The notes under the pieces were generated by a model. The model saw only the letters and a list, made by a program, of their open reading frames with translations. It did not search any database and was not told where the DNA came from. Positions 34,910-44,531 of a stretch of DNA of 64,000 nt are shown here, piece by piece. Made by a program: the position numbers and the translations under genes. Source of the stretch: Phenylobacterium sp. (GTDB lineage Bacteria > Pseudomonadota > Alphaproteobacteria > Caulobacterales > Caulobacteraceae); assembly GCA_004799545.1 (NCBI GenBank), contig SSMU01000020.1, positions 62,001 to 126,000 on the forward strand, written 5' to 3'. Every line of letters begins with the position of its first letter. Position 1 is the stretch's first letter.

Positions 34910-37099
34910 ATGAACAAGCCCCTCGACCGCTTCCTCGCCGACGGCGCCACCCGGCGCGACGCCCTGGCCATCGGCGCGACCCTGGCCGGCGGCGCCCTGG
35001 TGGTCGGCTGCTCGCCCGCCGACATCCTGGCGCTCGGCGCGCCACACGACTTCGGCGCCTTCGGACCGTTCATCAAGGTCGGCGCGGACGGCTGGGTGAC
35101 GGTGGTCTCCAAGCACATCGAGTTCGGCCAGGGCAACCACGCCGGCCTCGCCGCCATTGCGGCGGAGGAGCTCGACGCCGACTGGTCGAAGGTGAAGGTC
35201 GAGTTCGCCCCGGCCAACGCCAAGGTCTACTCCAACGCCATGATGGGCGTGCAGGGCACCGGCGGCTCTTCGGCCATCGCCAACTCCTGGATGCAGCTGC
35301 GCAACGCCGGCGCCTCGGCCCGCGCCATGTTCGTGCAGGCCGCCGCCGCCAAGTGGAACGCGCCGGCCGGCGAGATCACCGTGCAGGACGGCGTGGTCAG
35401 CCACGCCAAGAGCGGCAGGCAGGCGGGCTTCGCCGAGCTGCTGCCCGACGCGGCCAAGCTGAAGCCGCCGCAGGCCCCGACCCTGAAGGACCCCAAGACC
35501 TTCACCCTGATCGGCACGCCGAAGGTGCGCCGCAAGGATTCCGGGCTGAAGAGCACCGGAACGGCCACCTACACCCAGGACATCCACCTGCCGAACATGC
35601 TGACCGCGATGGTCGCCCACCCGCCGAAGTTCGGGGCCAAGGTGGCCTCGTTCGACGACAGCGCGGCGCGCAAGGTGGCCGGCGTGGTGGACGTGTTCCA
35701 GATCCCGACCGGGGTCGCGGTGACGGCGCAGAACACCTGGGCCGCCCGGCAGGGCCGCGACGCCCTGAAGGTGAAGTGGGACGAGACCGGCGCGGAGACC
35801 CGCAGCTCGGACCAGATCCAGGCGCAGTACGCCGCCCTCGCCGCCGGCAAGGTCCAGCCGACCGGCGCCACCTGGCAGCCTTTCGAGGCTAAGGGCGCGG
35901 TGGCCCAGGCCGGCGCGGGGACGGCGGCCGTCGAGGTCACCTACGACTTCCCCTACCTGGCGCACGCCGCCATGGAGCCGCTGAACTGCGTGGCCATCGT
36001 CAAGGGCCAGAGCTGCAAGCTGATCCACGGCTCGCAGTCGCCGACGCTTGACCAGCTCAATGCGGCGAAGATCGTCGGCAACCTGCCCGGCAATATCGAG
36101 GTGGAGACGCTTTACGCCGGCGGCTCGTTCGGGCGGCGGACCAATTTCCAGTCCGACTACGTGGCCGAGGCGGTGCGCATCGCCAAGCACGTGGGCGGCG
36201 GCCGGCCGGTGAAGCTGGTCTGGACCCGCGAGGACGACATGCGCGCCGGCTACTACCGGCCGCTGACCCACCACGCGGTGCGGGTCAGCCTGGATGCGGG
36301 CGGCATGCCGGCTGCGTGGCGCCACCGGGTGGTCACCCAGTCGATCATGAAGGGCTCGCCGATGGGCACGCCCAAGCTGGACGAGACCTCGGTGGAGGGC
36401 GCCAAGGGCTCGCCCTACCTGAAGGCGACGCCGGTGGTCGACGCCCAGGTGCTGTCCGCCGACGTCGGCGTGCCGGTGCTCTGGTGGCGCTCGGTGGGGG
36501 CGACCCACACCGCCTTCGTCATGGAGCACACCGTCGACCAGCTGGCCAAGGCGGCGGGCAAGGACCCTGTGGAGTACCGCCGCATGCTCTACGCCAAGGC
36601 CGGCGCCAACCGGCATCTGGCGGTGCTGAACCTGGCCGCCGAAAAGGCCGGCTGGGCGACCCCCGCCCCGGCCGGTTGGACCCGCGGCGTGGCGGTGCAC
36701 GAGAGCTTCGGCTCGGTGGTCGCCCAGGTGGCCGAGGTGAAGCTGGAGAATGGCCAGCCCAAGGTCGGCCGGGTGGTCACCGCCATCGACTGCGGCACGG
36801 TGATCGCACCCGACCAGGTGGCGGCGCAGATGGAGGGCGGCACCTGCCTCGGCCTCTCGGCGGCCCTCTACGGCAAGATCGAGCTGAAGGACGGCGAGGT
36901 GCAGCAGGCGAATTTCGACGGCTATCGGGTGCTCCGGAATTCCGAGGCCCCGACGGTGGAGACCTATTTCGTCACCTCGCCCAATCCGCCAAGCGGCGTC
37001 GGCGAGCCCGGTACGCCGGTGATCGCCCCGGCCGTGGCCAATGCGCTGCTGGCCATGGGGCGACCGCCGACGACGAGCCTGCCGTTCGTGAAGAGCTAG
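34910..37099 (+). CDS. iorB: Mo-hydroxylase large subunit (IorB-like), exported
   Basis: 729-residue molybdopterin-binding subunit of the isoquinoline 1-oxidoreductase/aldehyde dehydrogenase type. A twin-arginine-like signal (ATRRDALAIGATLAGGAL, residues 13-30) suggests folded export with its small subunit. Mo-cofactor blocks include SKHIEFGQGNHAGLA, GVQGTGGSSAIANSW, YAGGSFGRR and the C-terminal GVGEPGTPVIAPAVANALLA, whose Glu is the catalytic base position. There is no FAD subunit, as in periplasmic enzymes that reduce a cytochrome. Substrate unknown. Confidence 0.9.
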   Translation: MNKPLDRFLADGATRRDALAIGATLAGGALVVGCSPADILALGAPHDFGAFGPFIKVGADGWVTVVSKHIEFGQGNHAGLAAIAAEELDADWSKVKVEFAPANAKVYSNAMMGVQGTGGSSAIANSWMQLRNAGASARAMFVQAAAAKWNAPAGEITVQDGVVSHAKSGRQAGFAELLPDAAKLKPPQAPTLKDPKTFTLIGTPKVRRKDSGLKSTGTATYTQDIHLPNMLTAMVAHPPKFGAKVASFDDSAARKVAGVVDVFQIPTGVAVTAQNTWAARQGRDALKVKWDETGAETRSSDQIQAQYAALAAGKVQPTGATWQPFEAKGAVAQAGAGTAAVEVTYDFPYLAHAAMEPLNCVAIVKGQSCKLIHGSQSPTLDQLNAAKIVGNLPGNIEVETLYAGGSFGRRTNFQSDYVAEAVRIAKHVGGGRPVKLVWTREDDMRAGYYRPLTHHAVRVSLDAGGMPAAWRHRVVTQSIMKGSPMGTPKLDETSVEGAKGSPYLKATPVVDAQVLSADVGVPVLWWRSVGATHTAFVMEHTVDQLAKAAGKDPVEYRRMLYAKAGANRHLAVLNLAAEKAGWATPAPAGWTRGVAVHESFGSVVAQVAEVKLENGQPKVGRVVTAIDCGTVIAPDQVAAQMEGGTCLGLSAALYGKIELKDGEVQQANFDGYRVLRNSEAPTVETYFVTSPNPPSGVGEPGTPVIAPAVANALLAMGRPPTTSLPFVKS

Positions 37100-37219
37100 G
37101 ACGCCGCCTCCGCAACGGGCGAGGGCGAGCCAGGGCGGTTGGGCTATTGGCGGCGCCTAGGCGTTTCCCATGGGCCACGGCGTATCCCGGACGCCGATCC
37201 AAATGAGGAACGCCACGCC

Positions 37220-37894
37220 ATGCACAGGCGCCTGATCTTCGTAACCCTGACCGCCGCCCTGCTCGCGTCCAGCGCAGCCGTCGCCCAACCCGACCAGAGA
37301 CGCGATCAGCCGCAGCGCGGCGCGGCCCATGGCGGCGGACAGCCGCAAGGCGGCCGCCCCGCAGGGGGCCAGACGCGTGGACCTGGCGGCCAGGGCCAGA
37401 TGGGCCGCGGCCAGGGGCGGGGCGCCGCGCCCGGCGCGCAGGCCGGCAATACGCAGCCGGCCGTCGCACAGCAACGTGGCGGGCGGATGGGCAATCCCTC
37501 GCGCGGCGCCGTCGCCACCCATCAGCAGAGCCAGACGGCGCGGCAGCAGAGCCAGGTGACGCGGCAAGGGCCGCCGCCCGGCGCGGCCGCGCGCGGACCC
37601 ATGAATTCCGGCGGCCGGCCCGCCGGCCAGTTCGTCTATCAGGGCCGGTCGCACCAGGCGATCCGAGGGCCGGCCTTCAGCTACCCCAGCGGCTGGGGCT
37701 ACCGGCGCTGGGACAGCGGCCAGTCGCTGCCCTTCCTGTTCCTCACCTCGCGCTACTTCTTCATGGACTACGGCCTCTACGGCCTTGCGCCGCCGCCATC
37801 CAACTACGTCTGGGTGCGTTACGGACCCGACTTGCTGCTGGTCAGCCGACGCACCGGCCGCATCCGCCAGGTGATCTACGGCGCCTTCTACTAG
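37220..37894 (+). CDS. RcnB-family periplasmic protein
   Basis: 224-residue exported protein. Signal peptide 1 to about 24 (LTAALLASSAAVAQ). A long Gly/Gln/Arg-rich low-complexity region (about 25-150) precedes a C-terminal RcnB domain with YGLYGLAPPPSNYVWVRYGPDLLLV and a final IYGAFY. RcnB in enterobacteria helps nickel/cobalt homeostasis; alphaproteobacterial members are widespread and not characterised. Its stop overlaps the convergent mocA stop as CTAG. Confidence 0.82.
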   Translation: MHRRLIFVTLTAALLASSAAVAQPDQRRDQPQRGAAHGGGQPQGGRPAGGQTRGPGGQGQMGRGQGRGAAPGAQAGNTQPAVAQQRGGRMGNPSRGAVATHQQSQTARQQSQVTRQGPPPGAAARGPMNSGGRPAGQFVYQGRSHQAIRGPAFSYPSGWGYRRWDSGQSLPFLFLTSRYFFMDYGLYGLAPPPSNYVWVRYGPDLLLVSRRTGRIRQVIYGAFY

Positions 37895-38499
37895 GCTGGT
37901 CTGACACCCAGGTCCTGAGGCTCGTCCACGTCGAACAGGACGCCATCGTCTGGGGCTTCGACAAGCGCCAGGCGGTCGCCGAGGCGCTGGAGCACGGCCC
38001 GCGCGCCGGCGTCGCCGGTGAGGCACAGGAGGTCCTCGAACAACGCCCGGCCGATCAGCACAGGATTGCCGCGGCGGCCCTGGAAGACCGCCGCCGCCGC
38101 CGGCGCGCCCGCCGCCAGGGCCTCGGCCAGCGGCTGCAGCACGGCCACCGGCACGCGCGGCATGTCGCCCAGGAAGACGAAGACGCCGGTCGTATCGTCC
38201 GGCAGGCTGGCGATCCCGGCGCGCAACGACGCCCCCATGCCTTCGGCGTGGTCGGCGGCGTGGACGATCCTCACGCGCGGATCGAAGGCGCGGGCGGCGG
38301 CCGTCACCCGCGCGGCATCGGCGCCGGTCACCACGGTCACCCCGCGCGCCGGAGCGGCGAACGCTGCGGCCAGGGCGGCGTTAAGCAAGGGTGCGCCGGC
38401 ATAGGGGGCGAGCAGCTTGCCGCCGCCGAACCGCAGGCCGGACCCGGCGGCCAGCACCACCGCCTCCAGCCCGCCGATCGTCCCCGCCCCTGTCGCCAA
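37891..38499 (-). CDS. mocA: Molybdenum cofactor nucleotidyltransferase MocA-like
   Basis: 202-residue NTP transferase. The nucleotide signature is [19 protein letters not shown] (about residues 12-30), with GDMPRVP (about 111-117) as the metal-binding Asp region and the C-terminal FDVDEPQDL. MocA proteins add CMP to Mo-molybdopterin to form the dinucleotide used by xanthine-oxidase-family enzymes, which fits the IorAB-like enzyme beside it. MobA (GMP) specificity cannot be fully excluded. It faces away from moaA with about 30 bases between starts. Confidence 0.85.
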   Translation of the reverse strand: MATGAGTIGGLEAVVLAAGSGLRFGGGKLLAPYAGAPLLNAALAAAFAAPARGVTVVTGADAARVTAAARAFDPRVRIVHAADHAEGMGASLRAGIASLPDDTTGVFVFLGDMPRVPVAVLQPLAEALAAGAPAAAAVFQGRRGNPVLIGRALFEDLLCLTGDAGARAVLQRLGDRLALVEAPDDGVLFDVDEPQDLGVRPA

Positions 38500-38528
38500 G
38501 GCCCATTCCTCTCTATGTTCCCGTCTGC

Positions 38529-39557
38529 ATGACGCCCTACGATGGCTCCTCTTCGCAAGGTCCGCGCGCCCTGGTCGACGGCTTCGGCCGGACGGTGACC
38601 TATCTGCGCCTGTCGGTCACCGACCGCTGCGACCTGCGCTGCGTCTACTGCATGGCCGAGCACATGACCTTCCTGCCGAAGGCCGAGGTGCTGAGCCTGG
38701 AGGAGCTGGACCGCGTCGCCTCGGCCTTCGTGGCGCTGGGGACGCGGAAGCTGCGCATCACCGGCGGCGAGCCCCTGATGCGCAAGGGCGTGATGGGGCT
38801 GTTCGAAAACCTGTCGCGGCATCTGGCGACCGGAGCCCTGGACGAGCTGACCCTGACCACCAACGGCACCCGGCTGGCGGAGTTCGCCCAGCCCCTGGCG
38901 GCGCTCGGCGTGACCCGGATCAATGTTTCGCTCGACACCTTGAAGCCGGATCTGTTCCGCACCCTCACCCGCGGGGGCGACCTGGCCAAGGTGGTCGGCG
39001 GCATCGACGCCGCCCAAGCCGCAGGGCTGAAGGTCAAGCTCAACGCCGTGGCTCTGAAGGACAACAACGCCGCCGAAATACCGGAGCTGATCCGTTGGGC
39101 GCACAGGCGCGGCGTCGACGTCACCCTGATCGAGACCATGCCGATGGGCGAGGTGGAGGTCGACCGCACCGACGAGTTCATCTCGCTCGGCGAGGTCCGC
39201 CGGACGCTGGAAAGCTTCTGGACGCTGACCGACCTGCCGCTCTCCACCGGCGGCCCGGCGCGCTACGTGGAGGTGGCGGAGACCGGCGGCCGCCTCGGCT
39301 TCATCACCCCGCTCAGCCACAATTTCTGCGAGAGCTGCAACCGCGTGCGGCTGACCTGCACCGGCACCCTGCACACCTGCCTCGGCCGCGAGGACGCCTG
39401 CGACCTGCGCGCCCTGCTCCGCGCCGGCGCGTCGGACGCGGAGCTGATCGCGGCGATCCGCGGCGCGGTCGACGCCAAGCCCATGGGCCACGATTTCCAT
39501 ATCGAGCGCGCCGCCCGCCCGGCCGTGGCGCGGCACATGTCGACCACCGGAGGCTAG
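38529..39557 (+). CDS. moaA: GTP 3',8-cyclase MoaA
   Basis: 342-residue radical SAM enzyme for the first step of molybdopterin synthesis. The SAM-binding cluster cysteines are Cys34, Cys38 and Cys41 ([15 protein letters not shown]); the C-terminal second cluster is [13 protein letters not shown] plus a later Cys. ITGGEP and the NVSLDT segment are typical. MoaA proteins end in GG, and here the last residues are TTGG. ATG at 38529. First gene of a run moaA-moaD-moaE-moaB-moaC-moeA. Confidence 0.95.
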   Translation: MTPYDGSSSQGPRALVDGFGRTVTYLRLSVTDRCDLRCVYCMAEHMTFLPKAEVLSLEELDRVASAFVALGTRKLRITGGEPLMRKGVMGLFENLSRHLATGALDELTLTTNGTRLAEFAQPLAALGVTRINVSLDTLKPDLFRTLTRGGDLAKVVGGIDAAQAAGLKVKLNAVALKDNNAAEIPELIRWAHRRGVDVTLIETMPMGEVEVDRTDEFISLGEVRRTLESFWTLTDLPLSTGGPARYVEVAETGGRLGFITPLSHNFCESCNRVRLTCTGTLHTCLGREDACDLRALLRAGASDAELIAAIRGAVDAKPMGHDFHIERAARPAVARHMSTTGG

Positions 39558-39563
39558 GGCCTC

Positions 39564-39806
39564 ATGGCGCGGGTGCTGCTGTTCGGACGCCTGAGCGACC
39601 TGGCCGGCTGGCGCGAGCGCGAGGTGGCCGAGGCCGGCTCGATCAGCGCCTTGAGGGCCCTGCTCGCGGCCGAGGACCCGCAGCTTGGCGCGGCGCTCGC
39701 GGGCCCCGGCGTCCAGGTCGCCCTCGACCAGGCGATCGTGCGCGGCGACGCCGCCATCGGCCCCAAGGCCGAAGTCGCCTTCCTGCCCCCGATGAGCGGC
39801 GGATGA
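39564..39806 (+). CDS. moaD: Molybdopterin synthase sulfur carrier MoaD
   Basis: 80-residue ubiquitin-like protein ending in the required Gly-Gly (LPPMSGG), which is thiocarboxylated to donate sulfur to precursor Z. N-terminal VLLFGRLSDLAGWRE is typical. It begins six bases after moaA. Confidence 0.92.
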   Translation: MARVLLFGRLSDLAGWREREVAEAGSISALRALLAAEDPQLGAALAGPGVQVALDQAIVRGDAAIGPKAEVAFLPPMSGG

Positions 39807-39885
39807 CCCTCCTTCGCCGAGGCTTCGGAGGGCCAGCCCTCCATGCGGGACTTGTCCTGCGCAGCTCCGCCAGGAGCGAAGCGGG

Positions 39886-40341
39886 ATGATCACCCTCACC
39901 GACCAGCCGTTCGATCCGGGCGACCTGCTGAGCGCCTTCTGCGCCGGGCGGATCGAGGTCGGCGCCATCGCCAGCTTCACCGGATTGGCGCGCGCCGAGG
40001 CCGGCGCCACGACGACGCTGGAGCTCGAGGCCTATCCGGGTTTCACCGAGGCCGAGATCGGCAAGATCGCCGAGCAGGCGCGGGCGCGGTTCGCGGTTGA
40101 CGACCTGATGATCTGCCACCGGGTGGGCAAGATCGGCCCCGGCGAGCCCGTGGTGTTCGTGGCCACCGCGGCCCGGCATCGCCGCGCCGCCTTCGAGGCC
40201 TGCGACTTCCTGATGGACTACTTGAAGTCCAAGGCGCCCTTCTGGAAGAAGGAGCATGGCCCGGACGGCGCCCGCTGGATCGAGCCGCGCGCCGAGGACC
40301 ACGCCGATATCTCGCGCTGGGACAAGGAGACCCCCCGATGA
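39886..40341 (+). CDS. moaE: Molybdopterin synthase catalytic subunit MoaE
   Basis: 151-residue subunit that inserts two sulfurs into precursor Z with MoaD. Typical blocks: GAIASFTGLAR, LELEAYPGFTEAEI, CHRVGKIGPGEPVVFVA, RRAAFEACDFLMDYLK, and the catalytic Lys in KAPFWKKE. The stop overlaps the moaB ATG by four bases. Between moaD and moaE are 79 bases without a gene. Confidence 0.95.
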   Translation: MITLTDQPFDPGDLLSAFCAGRIEVGAIASFTGLARAEAGATTTLELEAYPGFTEAEIGKIAEQARARFAVDDLMICHRVGKIGPGEPVVFVATAARHRRAAFEACDFLMDYLKSKAPFWKKEHGPDGARWIEPRAEDHADISRWDKETPR

Positions 40342-40892
40342 ACGCGCCTGTTCTTTCCCCTGGCGGCCGGGTCGACACCTCCCGCGCCATCAAGCCGGTG
40401 CGCATCGCCGTGCTGACCGTCTCCGACACCCGCGACGAGGAGAGCGACACCTCCGGCCACCTGCTGGCCGGGCGGGTGACCGGCGCGGGCCACCGGCTGG
40501 CCGGCAAGGCCATCGTGCCCGATGATGTGGCGGCGATCCGCAGCCAGGTGCAGGACTGGATCGCCTCGGGCGAGGTCGAGGCCATTGTCACCACCGGAGG
40601 CACCGGCATCACCGGCCGCGACGTGACGCCGGAGGCCCTGGAGCCGCTGTTCGACAAGAAGATCGACGGCTTCTCGGTGATCTTCCACCTGGTCAGCTAC
40701 CAGTCGGTGGGGCTCTCGACCCTGCAGTCGCGGGCGACAGCCGGGATCATCAAGGGTGTGTTCGTGTTCTGCCTGCCGGGCTCGAACGGCGCGGTGAAGG
40801 ACGGCTGGGACAAGGTGATCTCGGCCCAGCTCGACAGCCGCCACGGCCCCTGCAACATGGTCGAGCTGATGCCCCGGCTGATGGAAGTCTAG
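40338..40892 (+). CDS. moaB: Molybdopterin adenylyltransferase-type protein MoaB
   Basis: 184-residue MogA/MoaB-fold protein that would adenylate molybdopterin before metal insertion. The TTGGTGITGRDVTPEAL motif (about residues 79-95) and GSNGAVKDGWDKV are diagnostic of MoaB. No MogA is in view, so MoaB probably provides the activity. Overlaps moaE by 4 bases and precedes moaC by 6. Confidence 0.92.
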   Translation: MNAPVLSPGGRVDTSRAIKPVRIAVLTVSDTRDEESDTSGHLLAGRVTGAGHRLAGKAIVPDDVAAIRSQVQDWIASGEVEAIVTTGGTGITGRDVTPEALEPLFDKKIDGFSVIFHLVSYQSVGLSTLQSRATAGIIKGVFVFCLPGSNGAVKDGWDKVISAQLDSRHGPCNMVELMPRLMEV

Positions 40893-40898
40893 GGGCCG

Positions 40899-41366
40899 GT
40901 GGGCAAGCTCACCCACATGGACGAGACCGGCCGCGCGCGGATGGTCGACGTCTCGGACAAGGCCGTCACGGCCCGCGAGGCGACAGCGGAGGGCTTCGTG
41001 CGGATGAGGCCTGAGACCCTGGCCCTGGCGCTCTCCGGCGAAAGCAAGAAGGGCGACGTGCGCGCGGTGGCCGAGGTCGCCGGCGTGATGGCCGCCAAGA
41101 AGACCTCCGACCTGATCCCCATGTGCCACCCCCTGGCCATCTCCAAGGCCGAGGTGCGGGTGGAGGCGGCCGAGGGGGGCCTGGCGGTCACCGCGCGGGT
41201 CAAGACCACCGGCCAGACCGGCGTCGAGATGGAGGCCCTGACCGCCGTCAGCGTCGCCTGCCTGACGCTCTACGACATGCTGAAGGCGGCGGAGAATGGC
41301 ATGGTCATCGAGGCCGTGCGCCTGGTCGCCAAGTCCGGCGGCAAGTCGGGCGACTGGCAAGCATGA
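40899..41366 (+). CDS. moaC: Cyclic pyranopterin monophosphate synthase MoaC
   Basis: 155-residue enzyme making precursor Z from the MoaA product. Motifs: [32 protein letters not shown], and [20 protein letters not shown]. The start is GTG at 40899. The stop overlaps the moeA ATG (ATGA). Confidence 0.95.
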   Translation: MGKLTHMDETGRARMVDVSDKAVTAREATAEGFVRMRPETLALALSGESKKGDVRAVAEVAGVMAAKKTSDLIPMCHPLAISKAEVRVEAAEGGLAVTARVKTTGQTGVEMEALTAVSVACLTLYDMLKAAENGMVIEAVRLVAKSGGKSGDWQA

Positions 41367-42553
41367 AGCTGCTCAGCGTCGACGAGGCGCGGGCCCGCAT
41401 GTTGGCGGAGATCGCCGCCCTGCCGGCGGAGAGCGTGGCGCTGGCGGACAGCGTCGGACGGGTGCTCGCCGAAGAGATCCGCGCGGTGCGCGACCAGCCG
41501 CCGTTCCCGGCCTCGGCCATGGACGGCTGGGCGGTGCGGGCGGCGGATTGCCCGGAAAGCCTGAAGATCGTCGGCGAGAGCGCCGCGGGCCACGGCTTCG
41601 AGGGCCGGGTCGGTGCGGGCGAGGCGGTGCGGATCTTCACCGGCGCGGCGATCCCGGATGGCTGCGACGCCATCGTCATCCAGGAAGACGCCGAGCGGAC
41701 GGGCGACGAGGTCCGCGTTCCCGAGGTGGCGGCCGGCCATCACGTCCGCCCGGCCGGCCTCGACTTCAAGCGAGGCGAGACGCTGCTCGAGCCCGGAGTG
41801 CGGATCGACGCCTGGCGACTGTCGCTGGCCGCCTCGGCGGGTCGGGCGGAGGTCGCGGTCCATGGCCGGCCGCGCGTGGCCCTGCTCTCCACCGGCGAGG
41901 AGATCGTCGAGGCGCCCGCCGCGCCCGGACCCTTCCAGATCTACGACTCTGGCGCGCCGGCGCTTGCGGTGATGATCGAAGGCTGGGGGGCGGCGGTGAC
42001 GCGGTCCAAGCCGGTCCGCGACCAGCTGGAGGCGGTGGTCGCGGCCATGCGCGGCGCCGAGGCCGAGCTGATCGTCACGGTCGGCGGCGCCTCGGTGGGC
42101 GACCACGACCTGGTGCGCGCCGCGGGCGAGGCGCTGGGGATGAGCTATCGAGTGGAGAGCGTGGCGGTGCGGCCCGGCAAGCCCACCTTCTTCGGGGTGC
42201 TGGCCGACGGCCGGCGGCTCTTGGGCCTGCCCGGCAACCCGGCCTCGGCCTTCGTCTGCGCCGAGATGTTCCTGCGGCCGATCCTGGCCGCCTATCAGGG
42301 CGCCTTGCCCGATCCGGTGACGATCACCGCGAAGCTCGCCGCGGGTCTGCCGGCCAACGGGCCGCGCGAGCACTGGATGCGCGCCAAGCTCAGCTATGCG
42401 GAGGGCGAGGTGACCATCCGGCCCTACCGCGACCAGGACTCCTCGCTGATCAGCGTGTTCGCGGCCTCCGACGCCCTGCTGCGGCGTCAGGCCGGCGCGG
42501 CGGCGCTGCCAGCCGGCGCGGTGGTCGAGGCGCTGCCGCTGTCGCGCGCATAG
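41363..42553 (+). CDS. moeA: Molybdopterin molybdotransferase MoeA
   Basis: 396-residue enzyme inserting molybdate into adenylated molybdopterin. Motifs: [14 protein letters not shown] (about residues 48-61), [47 protein letters not shown] near residue 290, and the C-terminal domain IV. Coupled to moaC. Its last 67 bases overlap the 3' end of the convergent xdhC gene. Confidence 0.95.
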   Translation: MKLLSVDEARARMLAEIAALPAESVALADSVGRVLAEEIRAVRDQPPFPASAMDGWAVRAADCPESLKIVGESAAGHGFEGRVGAGEAVRIFTGAAIPDGCDAIVIQEDAERTGDEVRVPEVAAGHHVRPAGLDFKRGETLLEPGVRIDAWRLSLAASAGRAEVAVHGRPRVALLSTGEEIVEAPAAPGPFQIYDSGAPALAVMIEGWGAAVTRSKPVRDQLEAVVAAMRGAEAELIVTVGGASVGDHDLVRAAGEALGMSYRVESVAVRPGKPTFFGVLADGRRLLGLPGNPASAFVCAEMFLRPILAAYQGALPDPVTITAKLAAGLPANGPREHWMRAKLSYAEGEVTIRPYRDQDSSLISVFAASDALLRRQAGAAALPAGAVVEALPLSRA

Positions 42554-43488
42554 CGCAGGGCCATGATCTCGCCGATCACCGAGACCGCGACCTCCCAGGG
42601 CGCCTTGCCGCCGATGTCGAGCCCGATCGGGGCGTGCAGCCGGGCGATAGCGCTCTCGGCCATGCCCTCGGCGCGCAGCTCGGCCAGGCGGCCCAGCAGC
42701 CGGCGGCGCGCGCCCAGCAGGCCCACATAGCCCGCCGGCGACGGCAGGGCGGCCCGCAGCGCTGCGTGGTCGGCGTCGATGTCGTGGGTGGCGATGGCGA
42801 CGGCGGTCCAGGCGTCCACCTCGAGCGCCGCGAGCGCCCGGTCAGGCTCTTCGCGCCGATAGGCGACGCCGGAGATCGGCGGCGGCGTCTCGGGGCCTTT
42901 GGAGCGCACCAGGGTGGTCTCGAAACCGGCCTGGGCGCCCAGCTGGGCGATGGCCAGGGCCGTGGGATCGCCGCCCACCACCACCAGGCGCGGCACAGGA
43001 TCGTAGGCCCGGTCGACGGCGACCTCCGGCCAGGGCGAGACGTCGGGCCCGCAAAGCCGGGCATAGCCGTCGCTGACCCAGACCACCGGCCGGCGCTCGA
43101 CCTCGGCGGCGAGCAGCTCGTCCAGGGCCGGATCGCCGGCCGGGACGCGCTCCACGAAGATCTCGATCCGCGCGCCGCATAGCAGCTGGATGTCGGGCCA
43201 GGGGCTGCCTTCGCCATAGACCAGGCTGCGCGGCTCGCCGTCGGCCAGGCAGGCATAGGCGTGGTCGGCGATATCGCTCTCCACGCAGCCGCCGGAGAAA
43301 TAGCCGGCGACGATACCGGGCGCGAAGACCATCTGGGTCCCGGGCGGCCGCGGCCCGCCGCCATCGACGCTCATCAGGGTGGCCAGCGCCACCGCCTGGC
43401 CGGCGTCACGCGCGCGCCGCAGGGCCGGGCGCACGTCTTCGGCCATGCCGAACAGCGGCCATTCGGGCAGGGGCGCGCGCTCGTTCAA
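42487..43488 (-). CDS. xdhC: XdhC-family Mo-cofactor insertion/maturation protein
   Basis: 333-residue XdhC/CoxI-family protein that receives the sulfurated cofactor and inserts it in xanthine-oxidase-family enzymes. The N-terminal XdhC domain has SVDGGGPRPPGTQMVF and FSGGCVESDIADHA; the C-terminal Rossmann domain has VVVGGDPTALAIAQL and YVGLLGARRR. Start TTG at 43488 with AGGGG upstream; an ATG at 43446 is the alternative. The antisense overlap with moeA places both in one locus, serving the IorAB-like enzyme. Confidence 0.9.
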   Translation of the reverse strand: MNERAPLPEWPLFGMAEDVRPALRRARDAGQAVALATLMSVDGGGPRPPGTQMVFAPGIVAGYFSGGCVESDIADHAYACLADGEPRSLVYGEGSPWPDIQLLCGARIEIFVERVPAGDPALDELLAAEVERRPVVWVSDGYARLCGPDVSPWPEVAVDRAYDPVPRLVVVGGDPTALAIAQLGAQAGFETTLVRSKGPETPPPISGVAYRREEPDRALAALEVDAWTAVAIATHDIDADHAALRAALPSPAGYVGLLGARRRLLGRLAELRAEGMAESAIARLHAPIGLDIGGKAPWEVAVSVIGEIMALRYARDSGSASTTAPAGSAAAPA

Positions 43489-43578
43489 AATTTAACCCCT
43501 GAGCAAGGTCCTGGATACGGGTTCTTAGGCATCTTGCGTCCAACATGGCGGCCTTACGAACGCAAGCTCAAGCCCCAC

Positions 43579-44454
43579 ATGACGTCACTCCTCGCGAAGC
43601 TCGGCCTCGGGTCAGGGCAGTTCGGCCTCGACCAACCGGTCGGCGGCCGTGGCCGGCCGCGCGACGCCGAGACGCGCGAGATCCTGGCGATCGCCGCGCG
43701 CGCCAACCTCGCGGTCATGGAGGTCGGACGCCATTCGCAGGCCGTCGAAACCACCATCGGCCAGGTGCTGCCGCGGCCCAATCCCTTCCGTTTGACCGTG
43801 ACCACCGTGCGCCCCGATCGCGGCCCCGACTTCGCCGAGGCCGAGGTCCGCGCCCAGCTCGCCCGCCTGGGCGTCGAGCAGGTGGACGCGATCTTCGCGC
43901 CCTCCGCCACCGATATGCTGAGCCCGGCCGGTCCCGCGCTGTGGGACCGCCTGCGCAAGCTGAAGGACGACGGCCTCTGCCGGAAGATCGGCGTCTCGGT
44001 CTACGCCTCCGACGACCCGCTGGGCGTCGCCCGCCGGTTCAAGCCGGACGTGGTGCAGGCCCCGGCCTCCCTGCTCGACCAGCGGCTGATCGTCGACGGC
44101 ACGCTCAGCGAACTGGCCGGCATGGGCGTCGAGGTGCAGCTGCGCTCGATCTTCCTGAACGGCGTCCTCTTCCTGCCGCCCGACCGCGCGCCCTCGCACC
44201 TGAAGGCGGCGGCGGGGCGGATCAGCCGCGCCCGCCGGCTGATCGCCGAGGGCCGCTCCGATCCGCTGCAGGCGGCGCTGGGCTTCGCCCTGTCGCGCCC
44301 CGAGGCCTCCGCCGTGCTGGTCGACGTCGGCTCCTCCGCCGAGATGAACGCGGTGATCGCCGCCGCCATGAGCCCGCCCCCGGACCTCGACTGGGACGAG
44401 ATGGCGATCGACGATCCCGCGGCCCTCGACCCCCGCGCCTGGGCGGCGGCCTAG
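43579..44454 (+). CDS. Aldo/keto reductase-family protein
   Basis: 291-residue TIM-barrel protein, NAD(P)H-dependent by family. It opens with KLGLGSGQFGLD, and includes VDAIFAPSATDML, DGLCRKIGVSVYASDDP and the C-terminal cofactor region LGFALSRPEASAVLVDVGSSAEM. The usual catalytic Tyr/Lys of the AKR tetrad are not evident at their normal positions, so it may be one of the divergent Caulobacterales members with altered chemistry. ATG at 43579 chosen; longer frames run into the xdhC promoter. Confidence 0.7.
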   Translation: MTSLLAKLGLGSGQFGLDQPVGGRGRPRDAETREILAIAARANLAVMEVGRHSQAVETTIGQVLPRPNPFRLTVTTVRPDRGPDFAEAEVRAQLARLGVEQVDAIFAPSATDMLSPAGPALWDRLRKLKDDGLCRKIGVSVYASDDPLGVARRFKPDVVQAPASLLDQRLIVDGTLSELAGMGVEVQLRSIFLNGVLFLPPDRAPSHLKAAAGRISRARRLIAEGRSDPLQAALGFALSRPEASAVLVDVGSSAEMNAVIAAAMSPPPDLDWDEMAIDDPAALDPRAWAAA

Positions 44455-44484
44455 CGCGCTCGGAGGCGCGCTAGGTCTTCTGGC

Positions 44485-44531
44485 GCGCAGCCGGACGCAA
44501 AAGTGGTCTTCACTTTTGCTGGCTGTCGCTC
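44485..44531. repeat. 47-bp dispersed repeat with internal hairpin, copy 2
   Basis: Near-identical to 11628-11674. Here the hairpin has perfect 9-base arms (GCAAAAGTG and CACTTTTGC) and a 5-base loop. It sits between two convergent genes and touches the btuB stop, so it may be a shared terminator. Confidence 0.75.

Noticed and set aside
37139..37219. 27-codon extension of the RcnB-like protein
   Set aside because: It would bury the signal peptide; the ATG at 37220 gives a normal exported protein.
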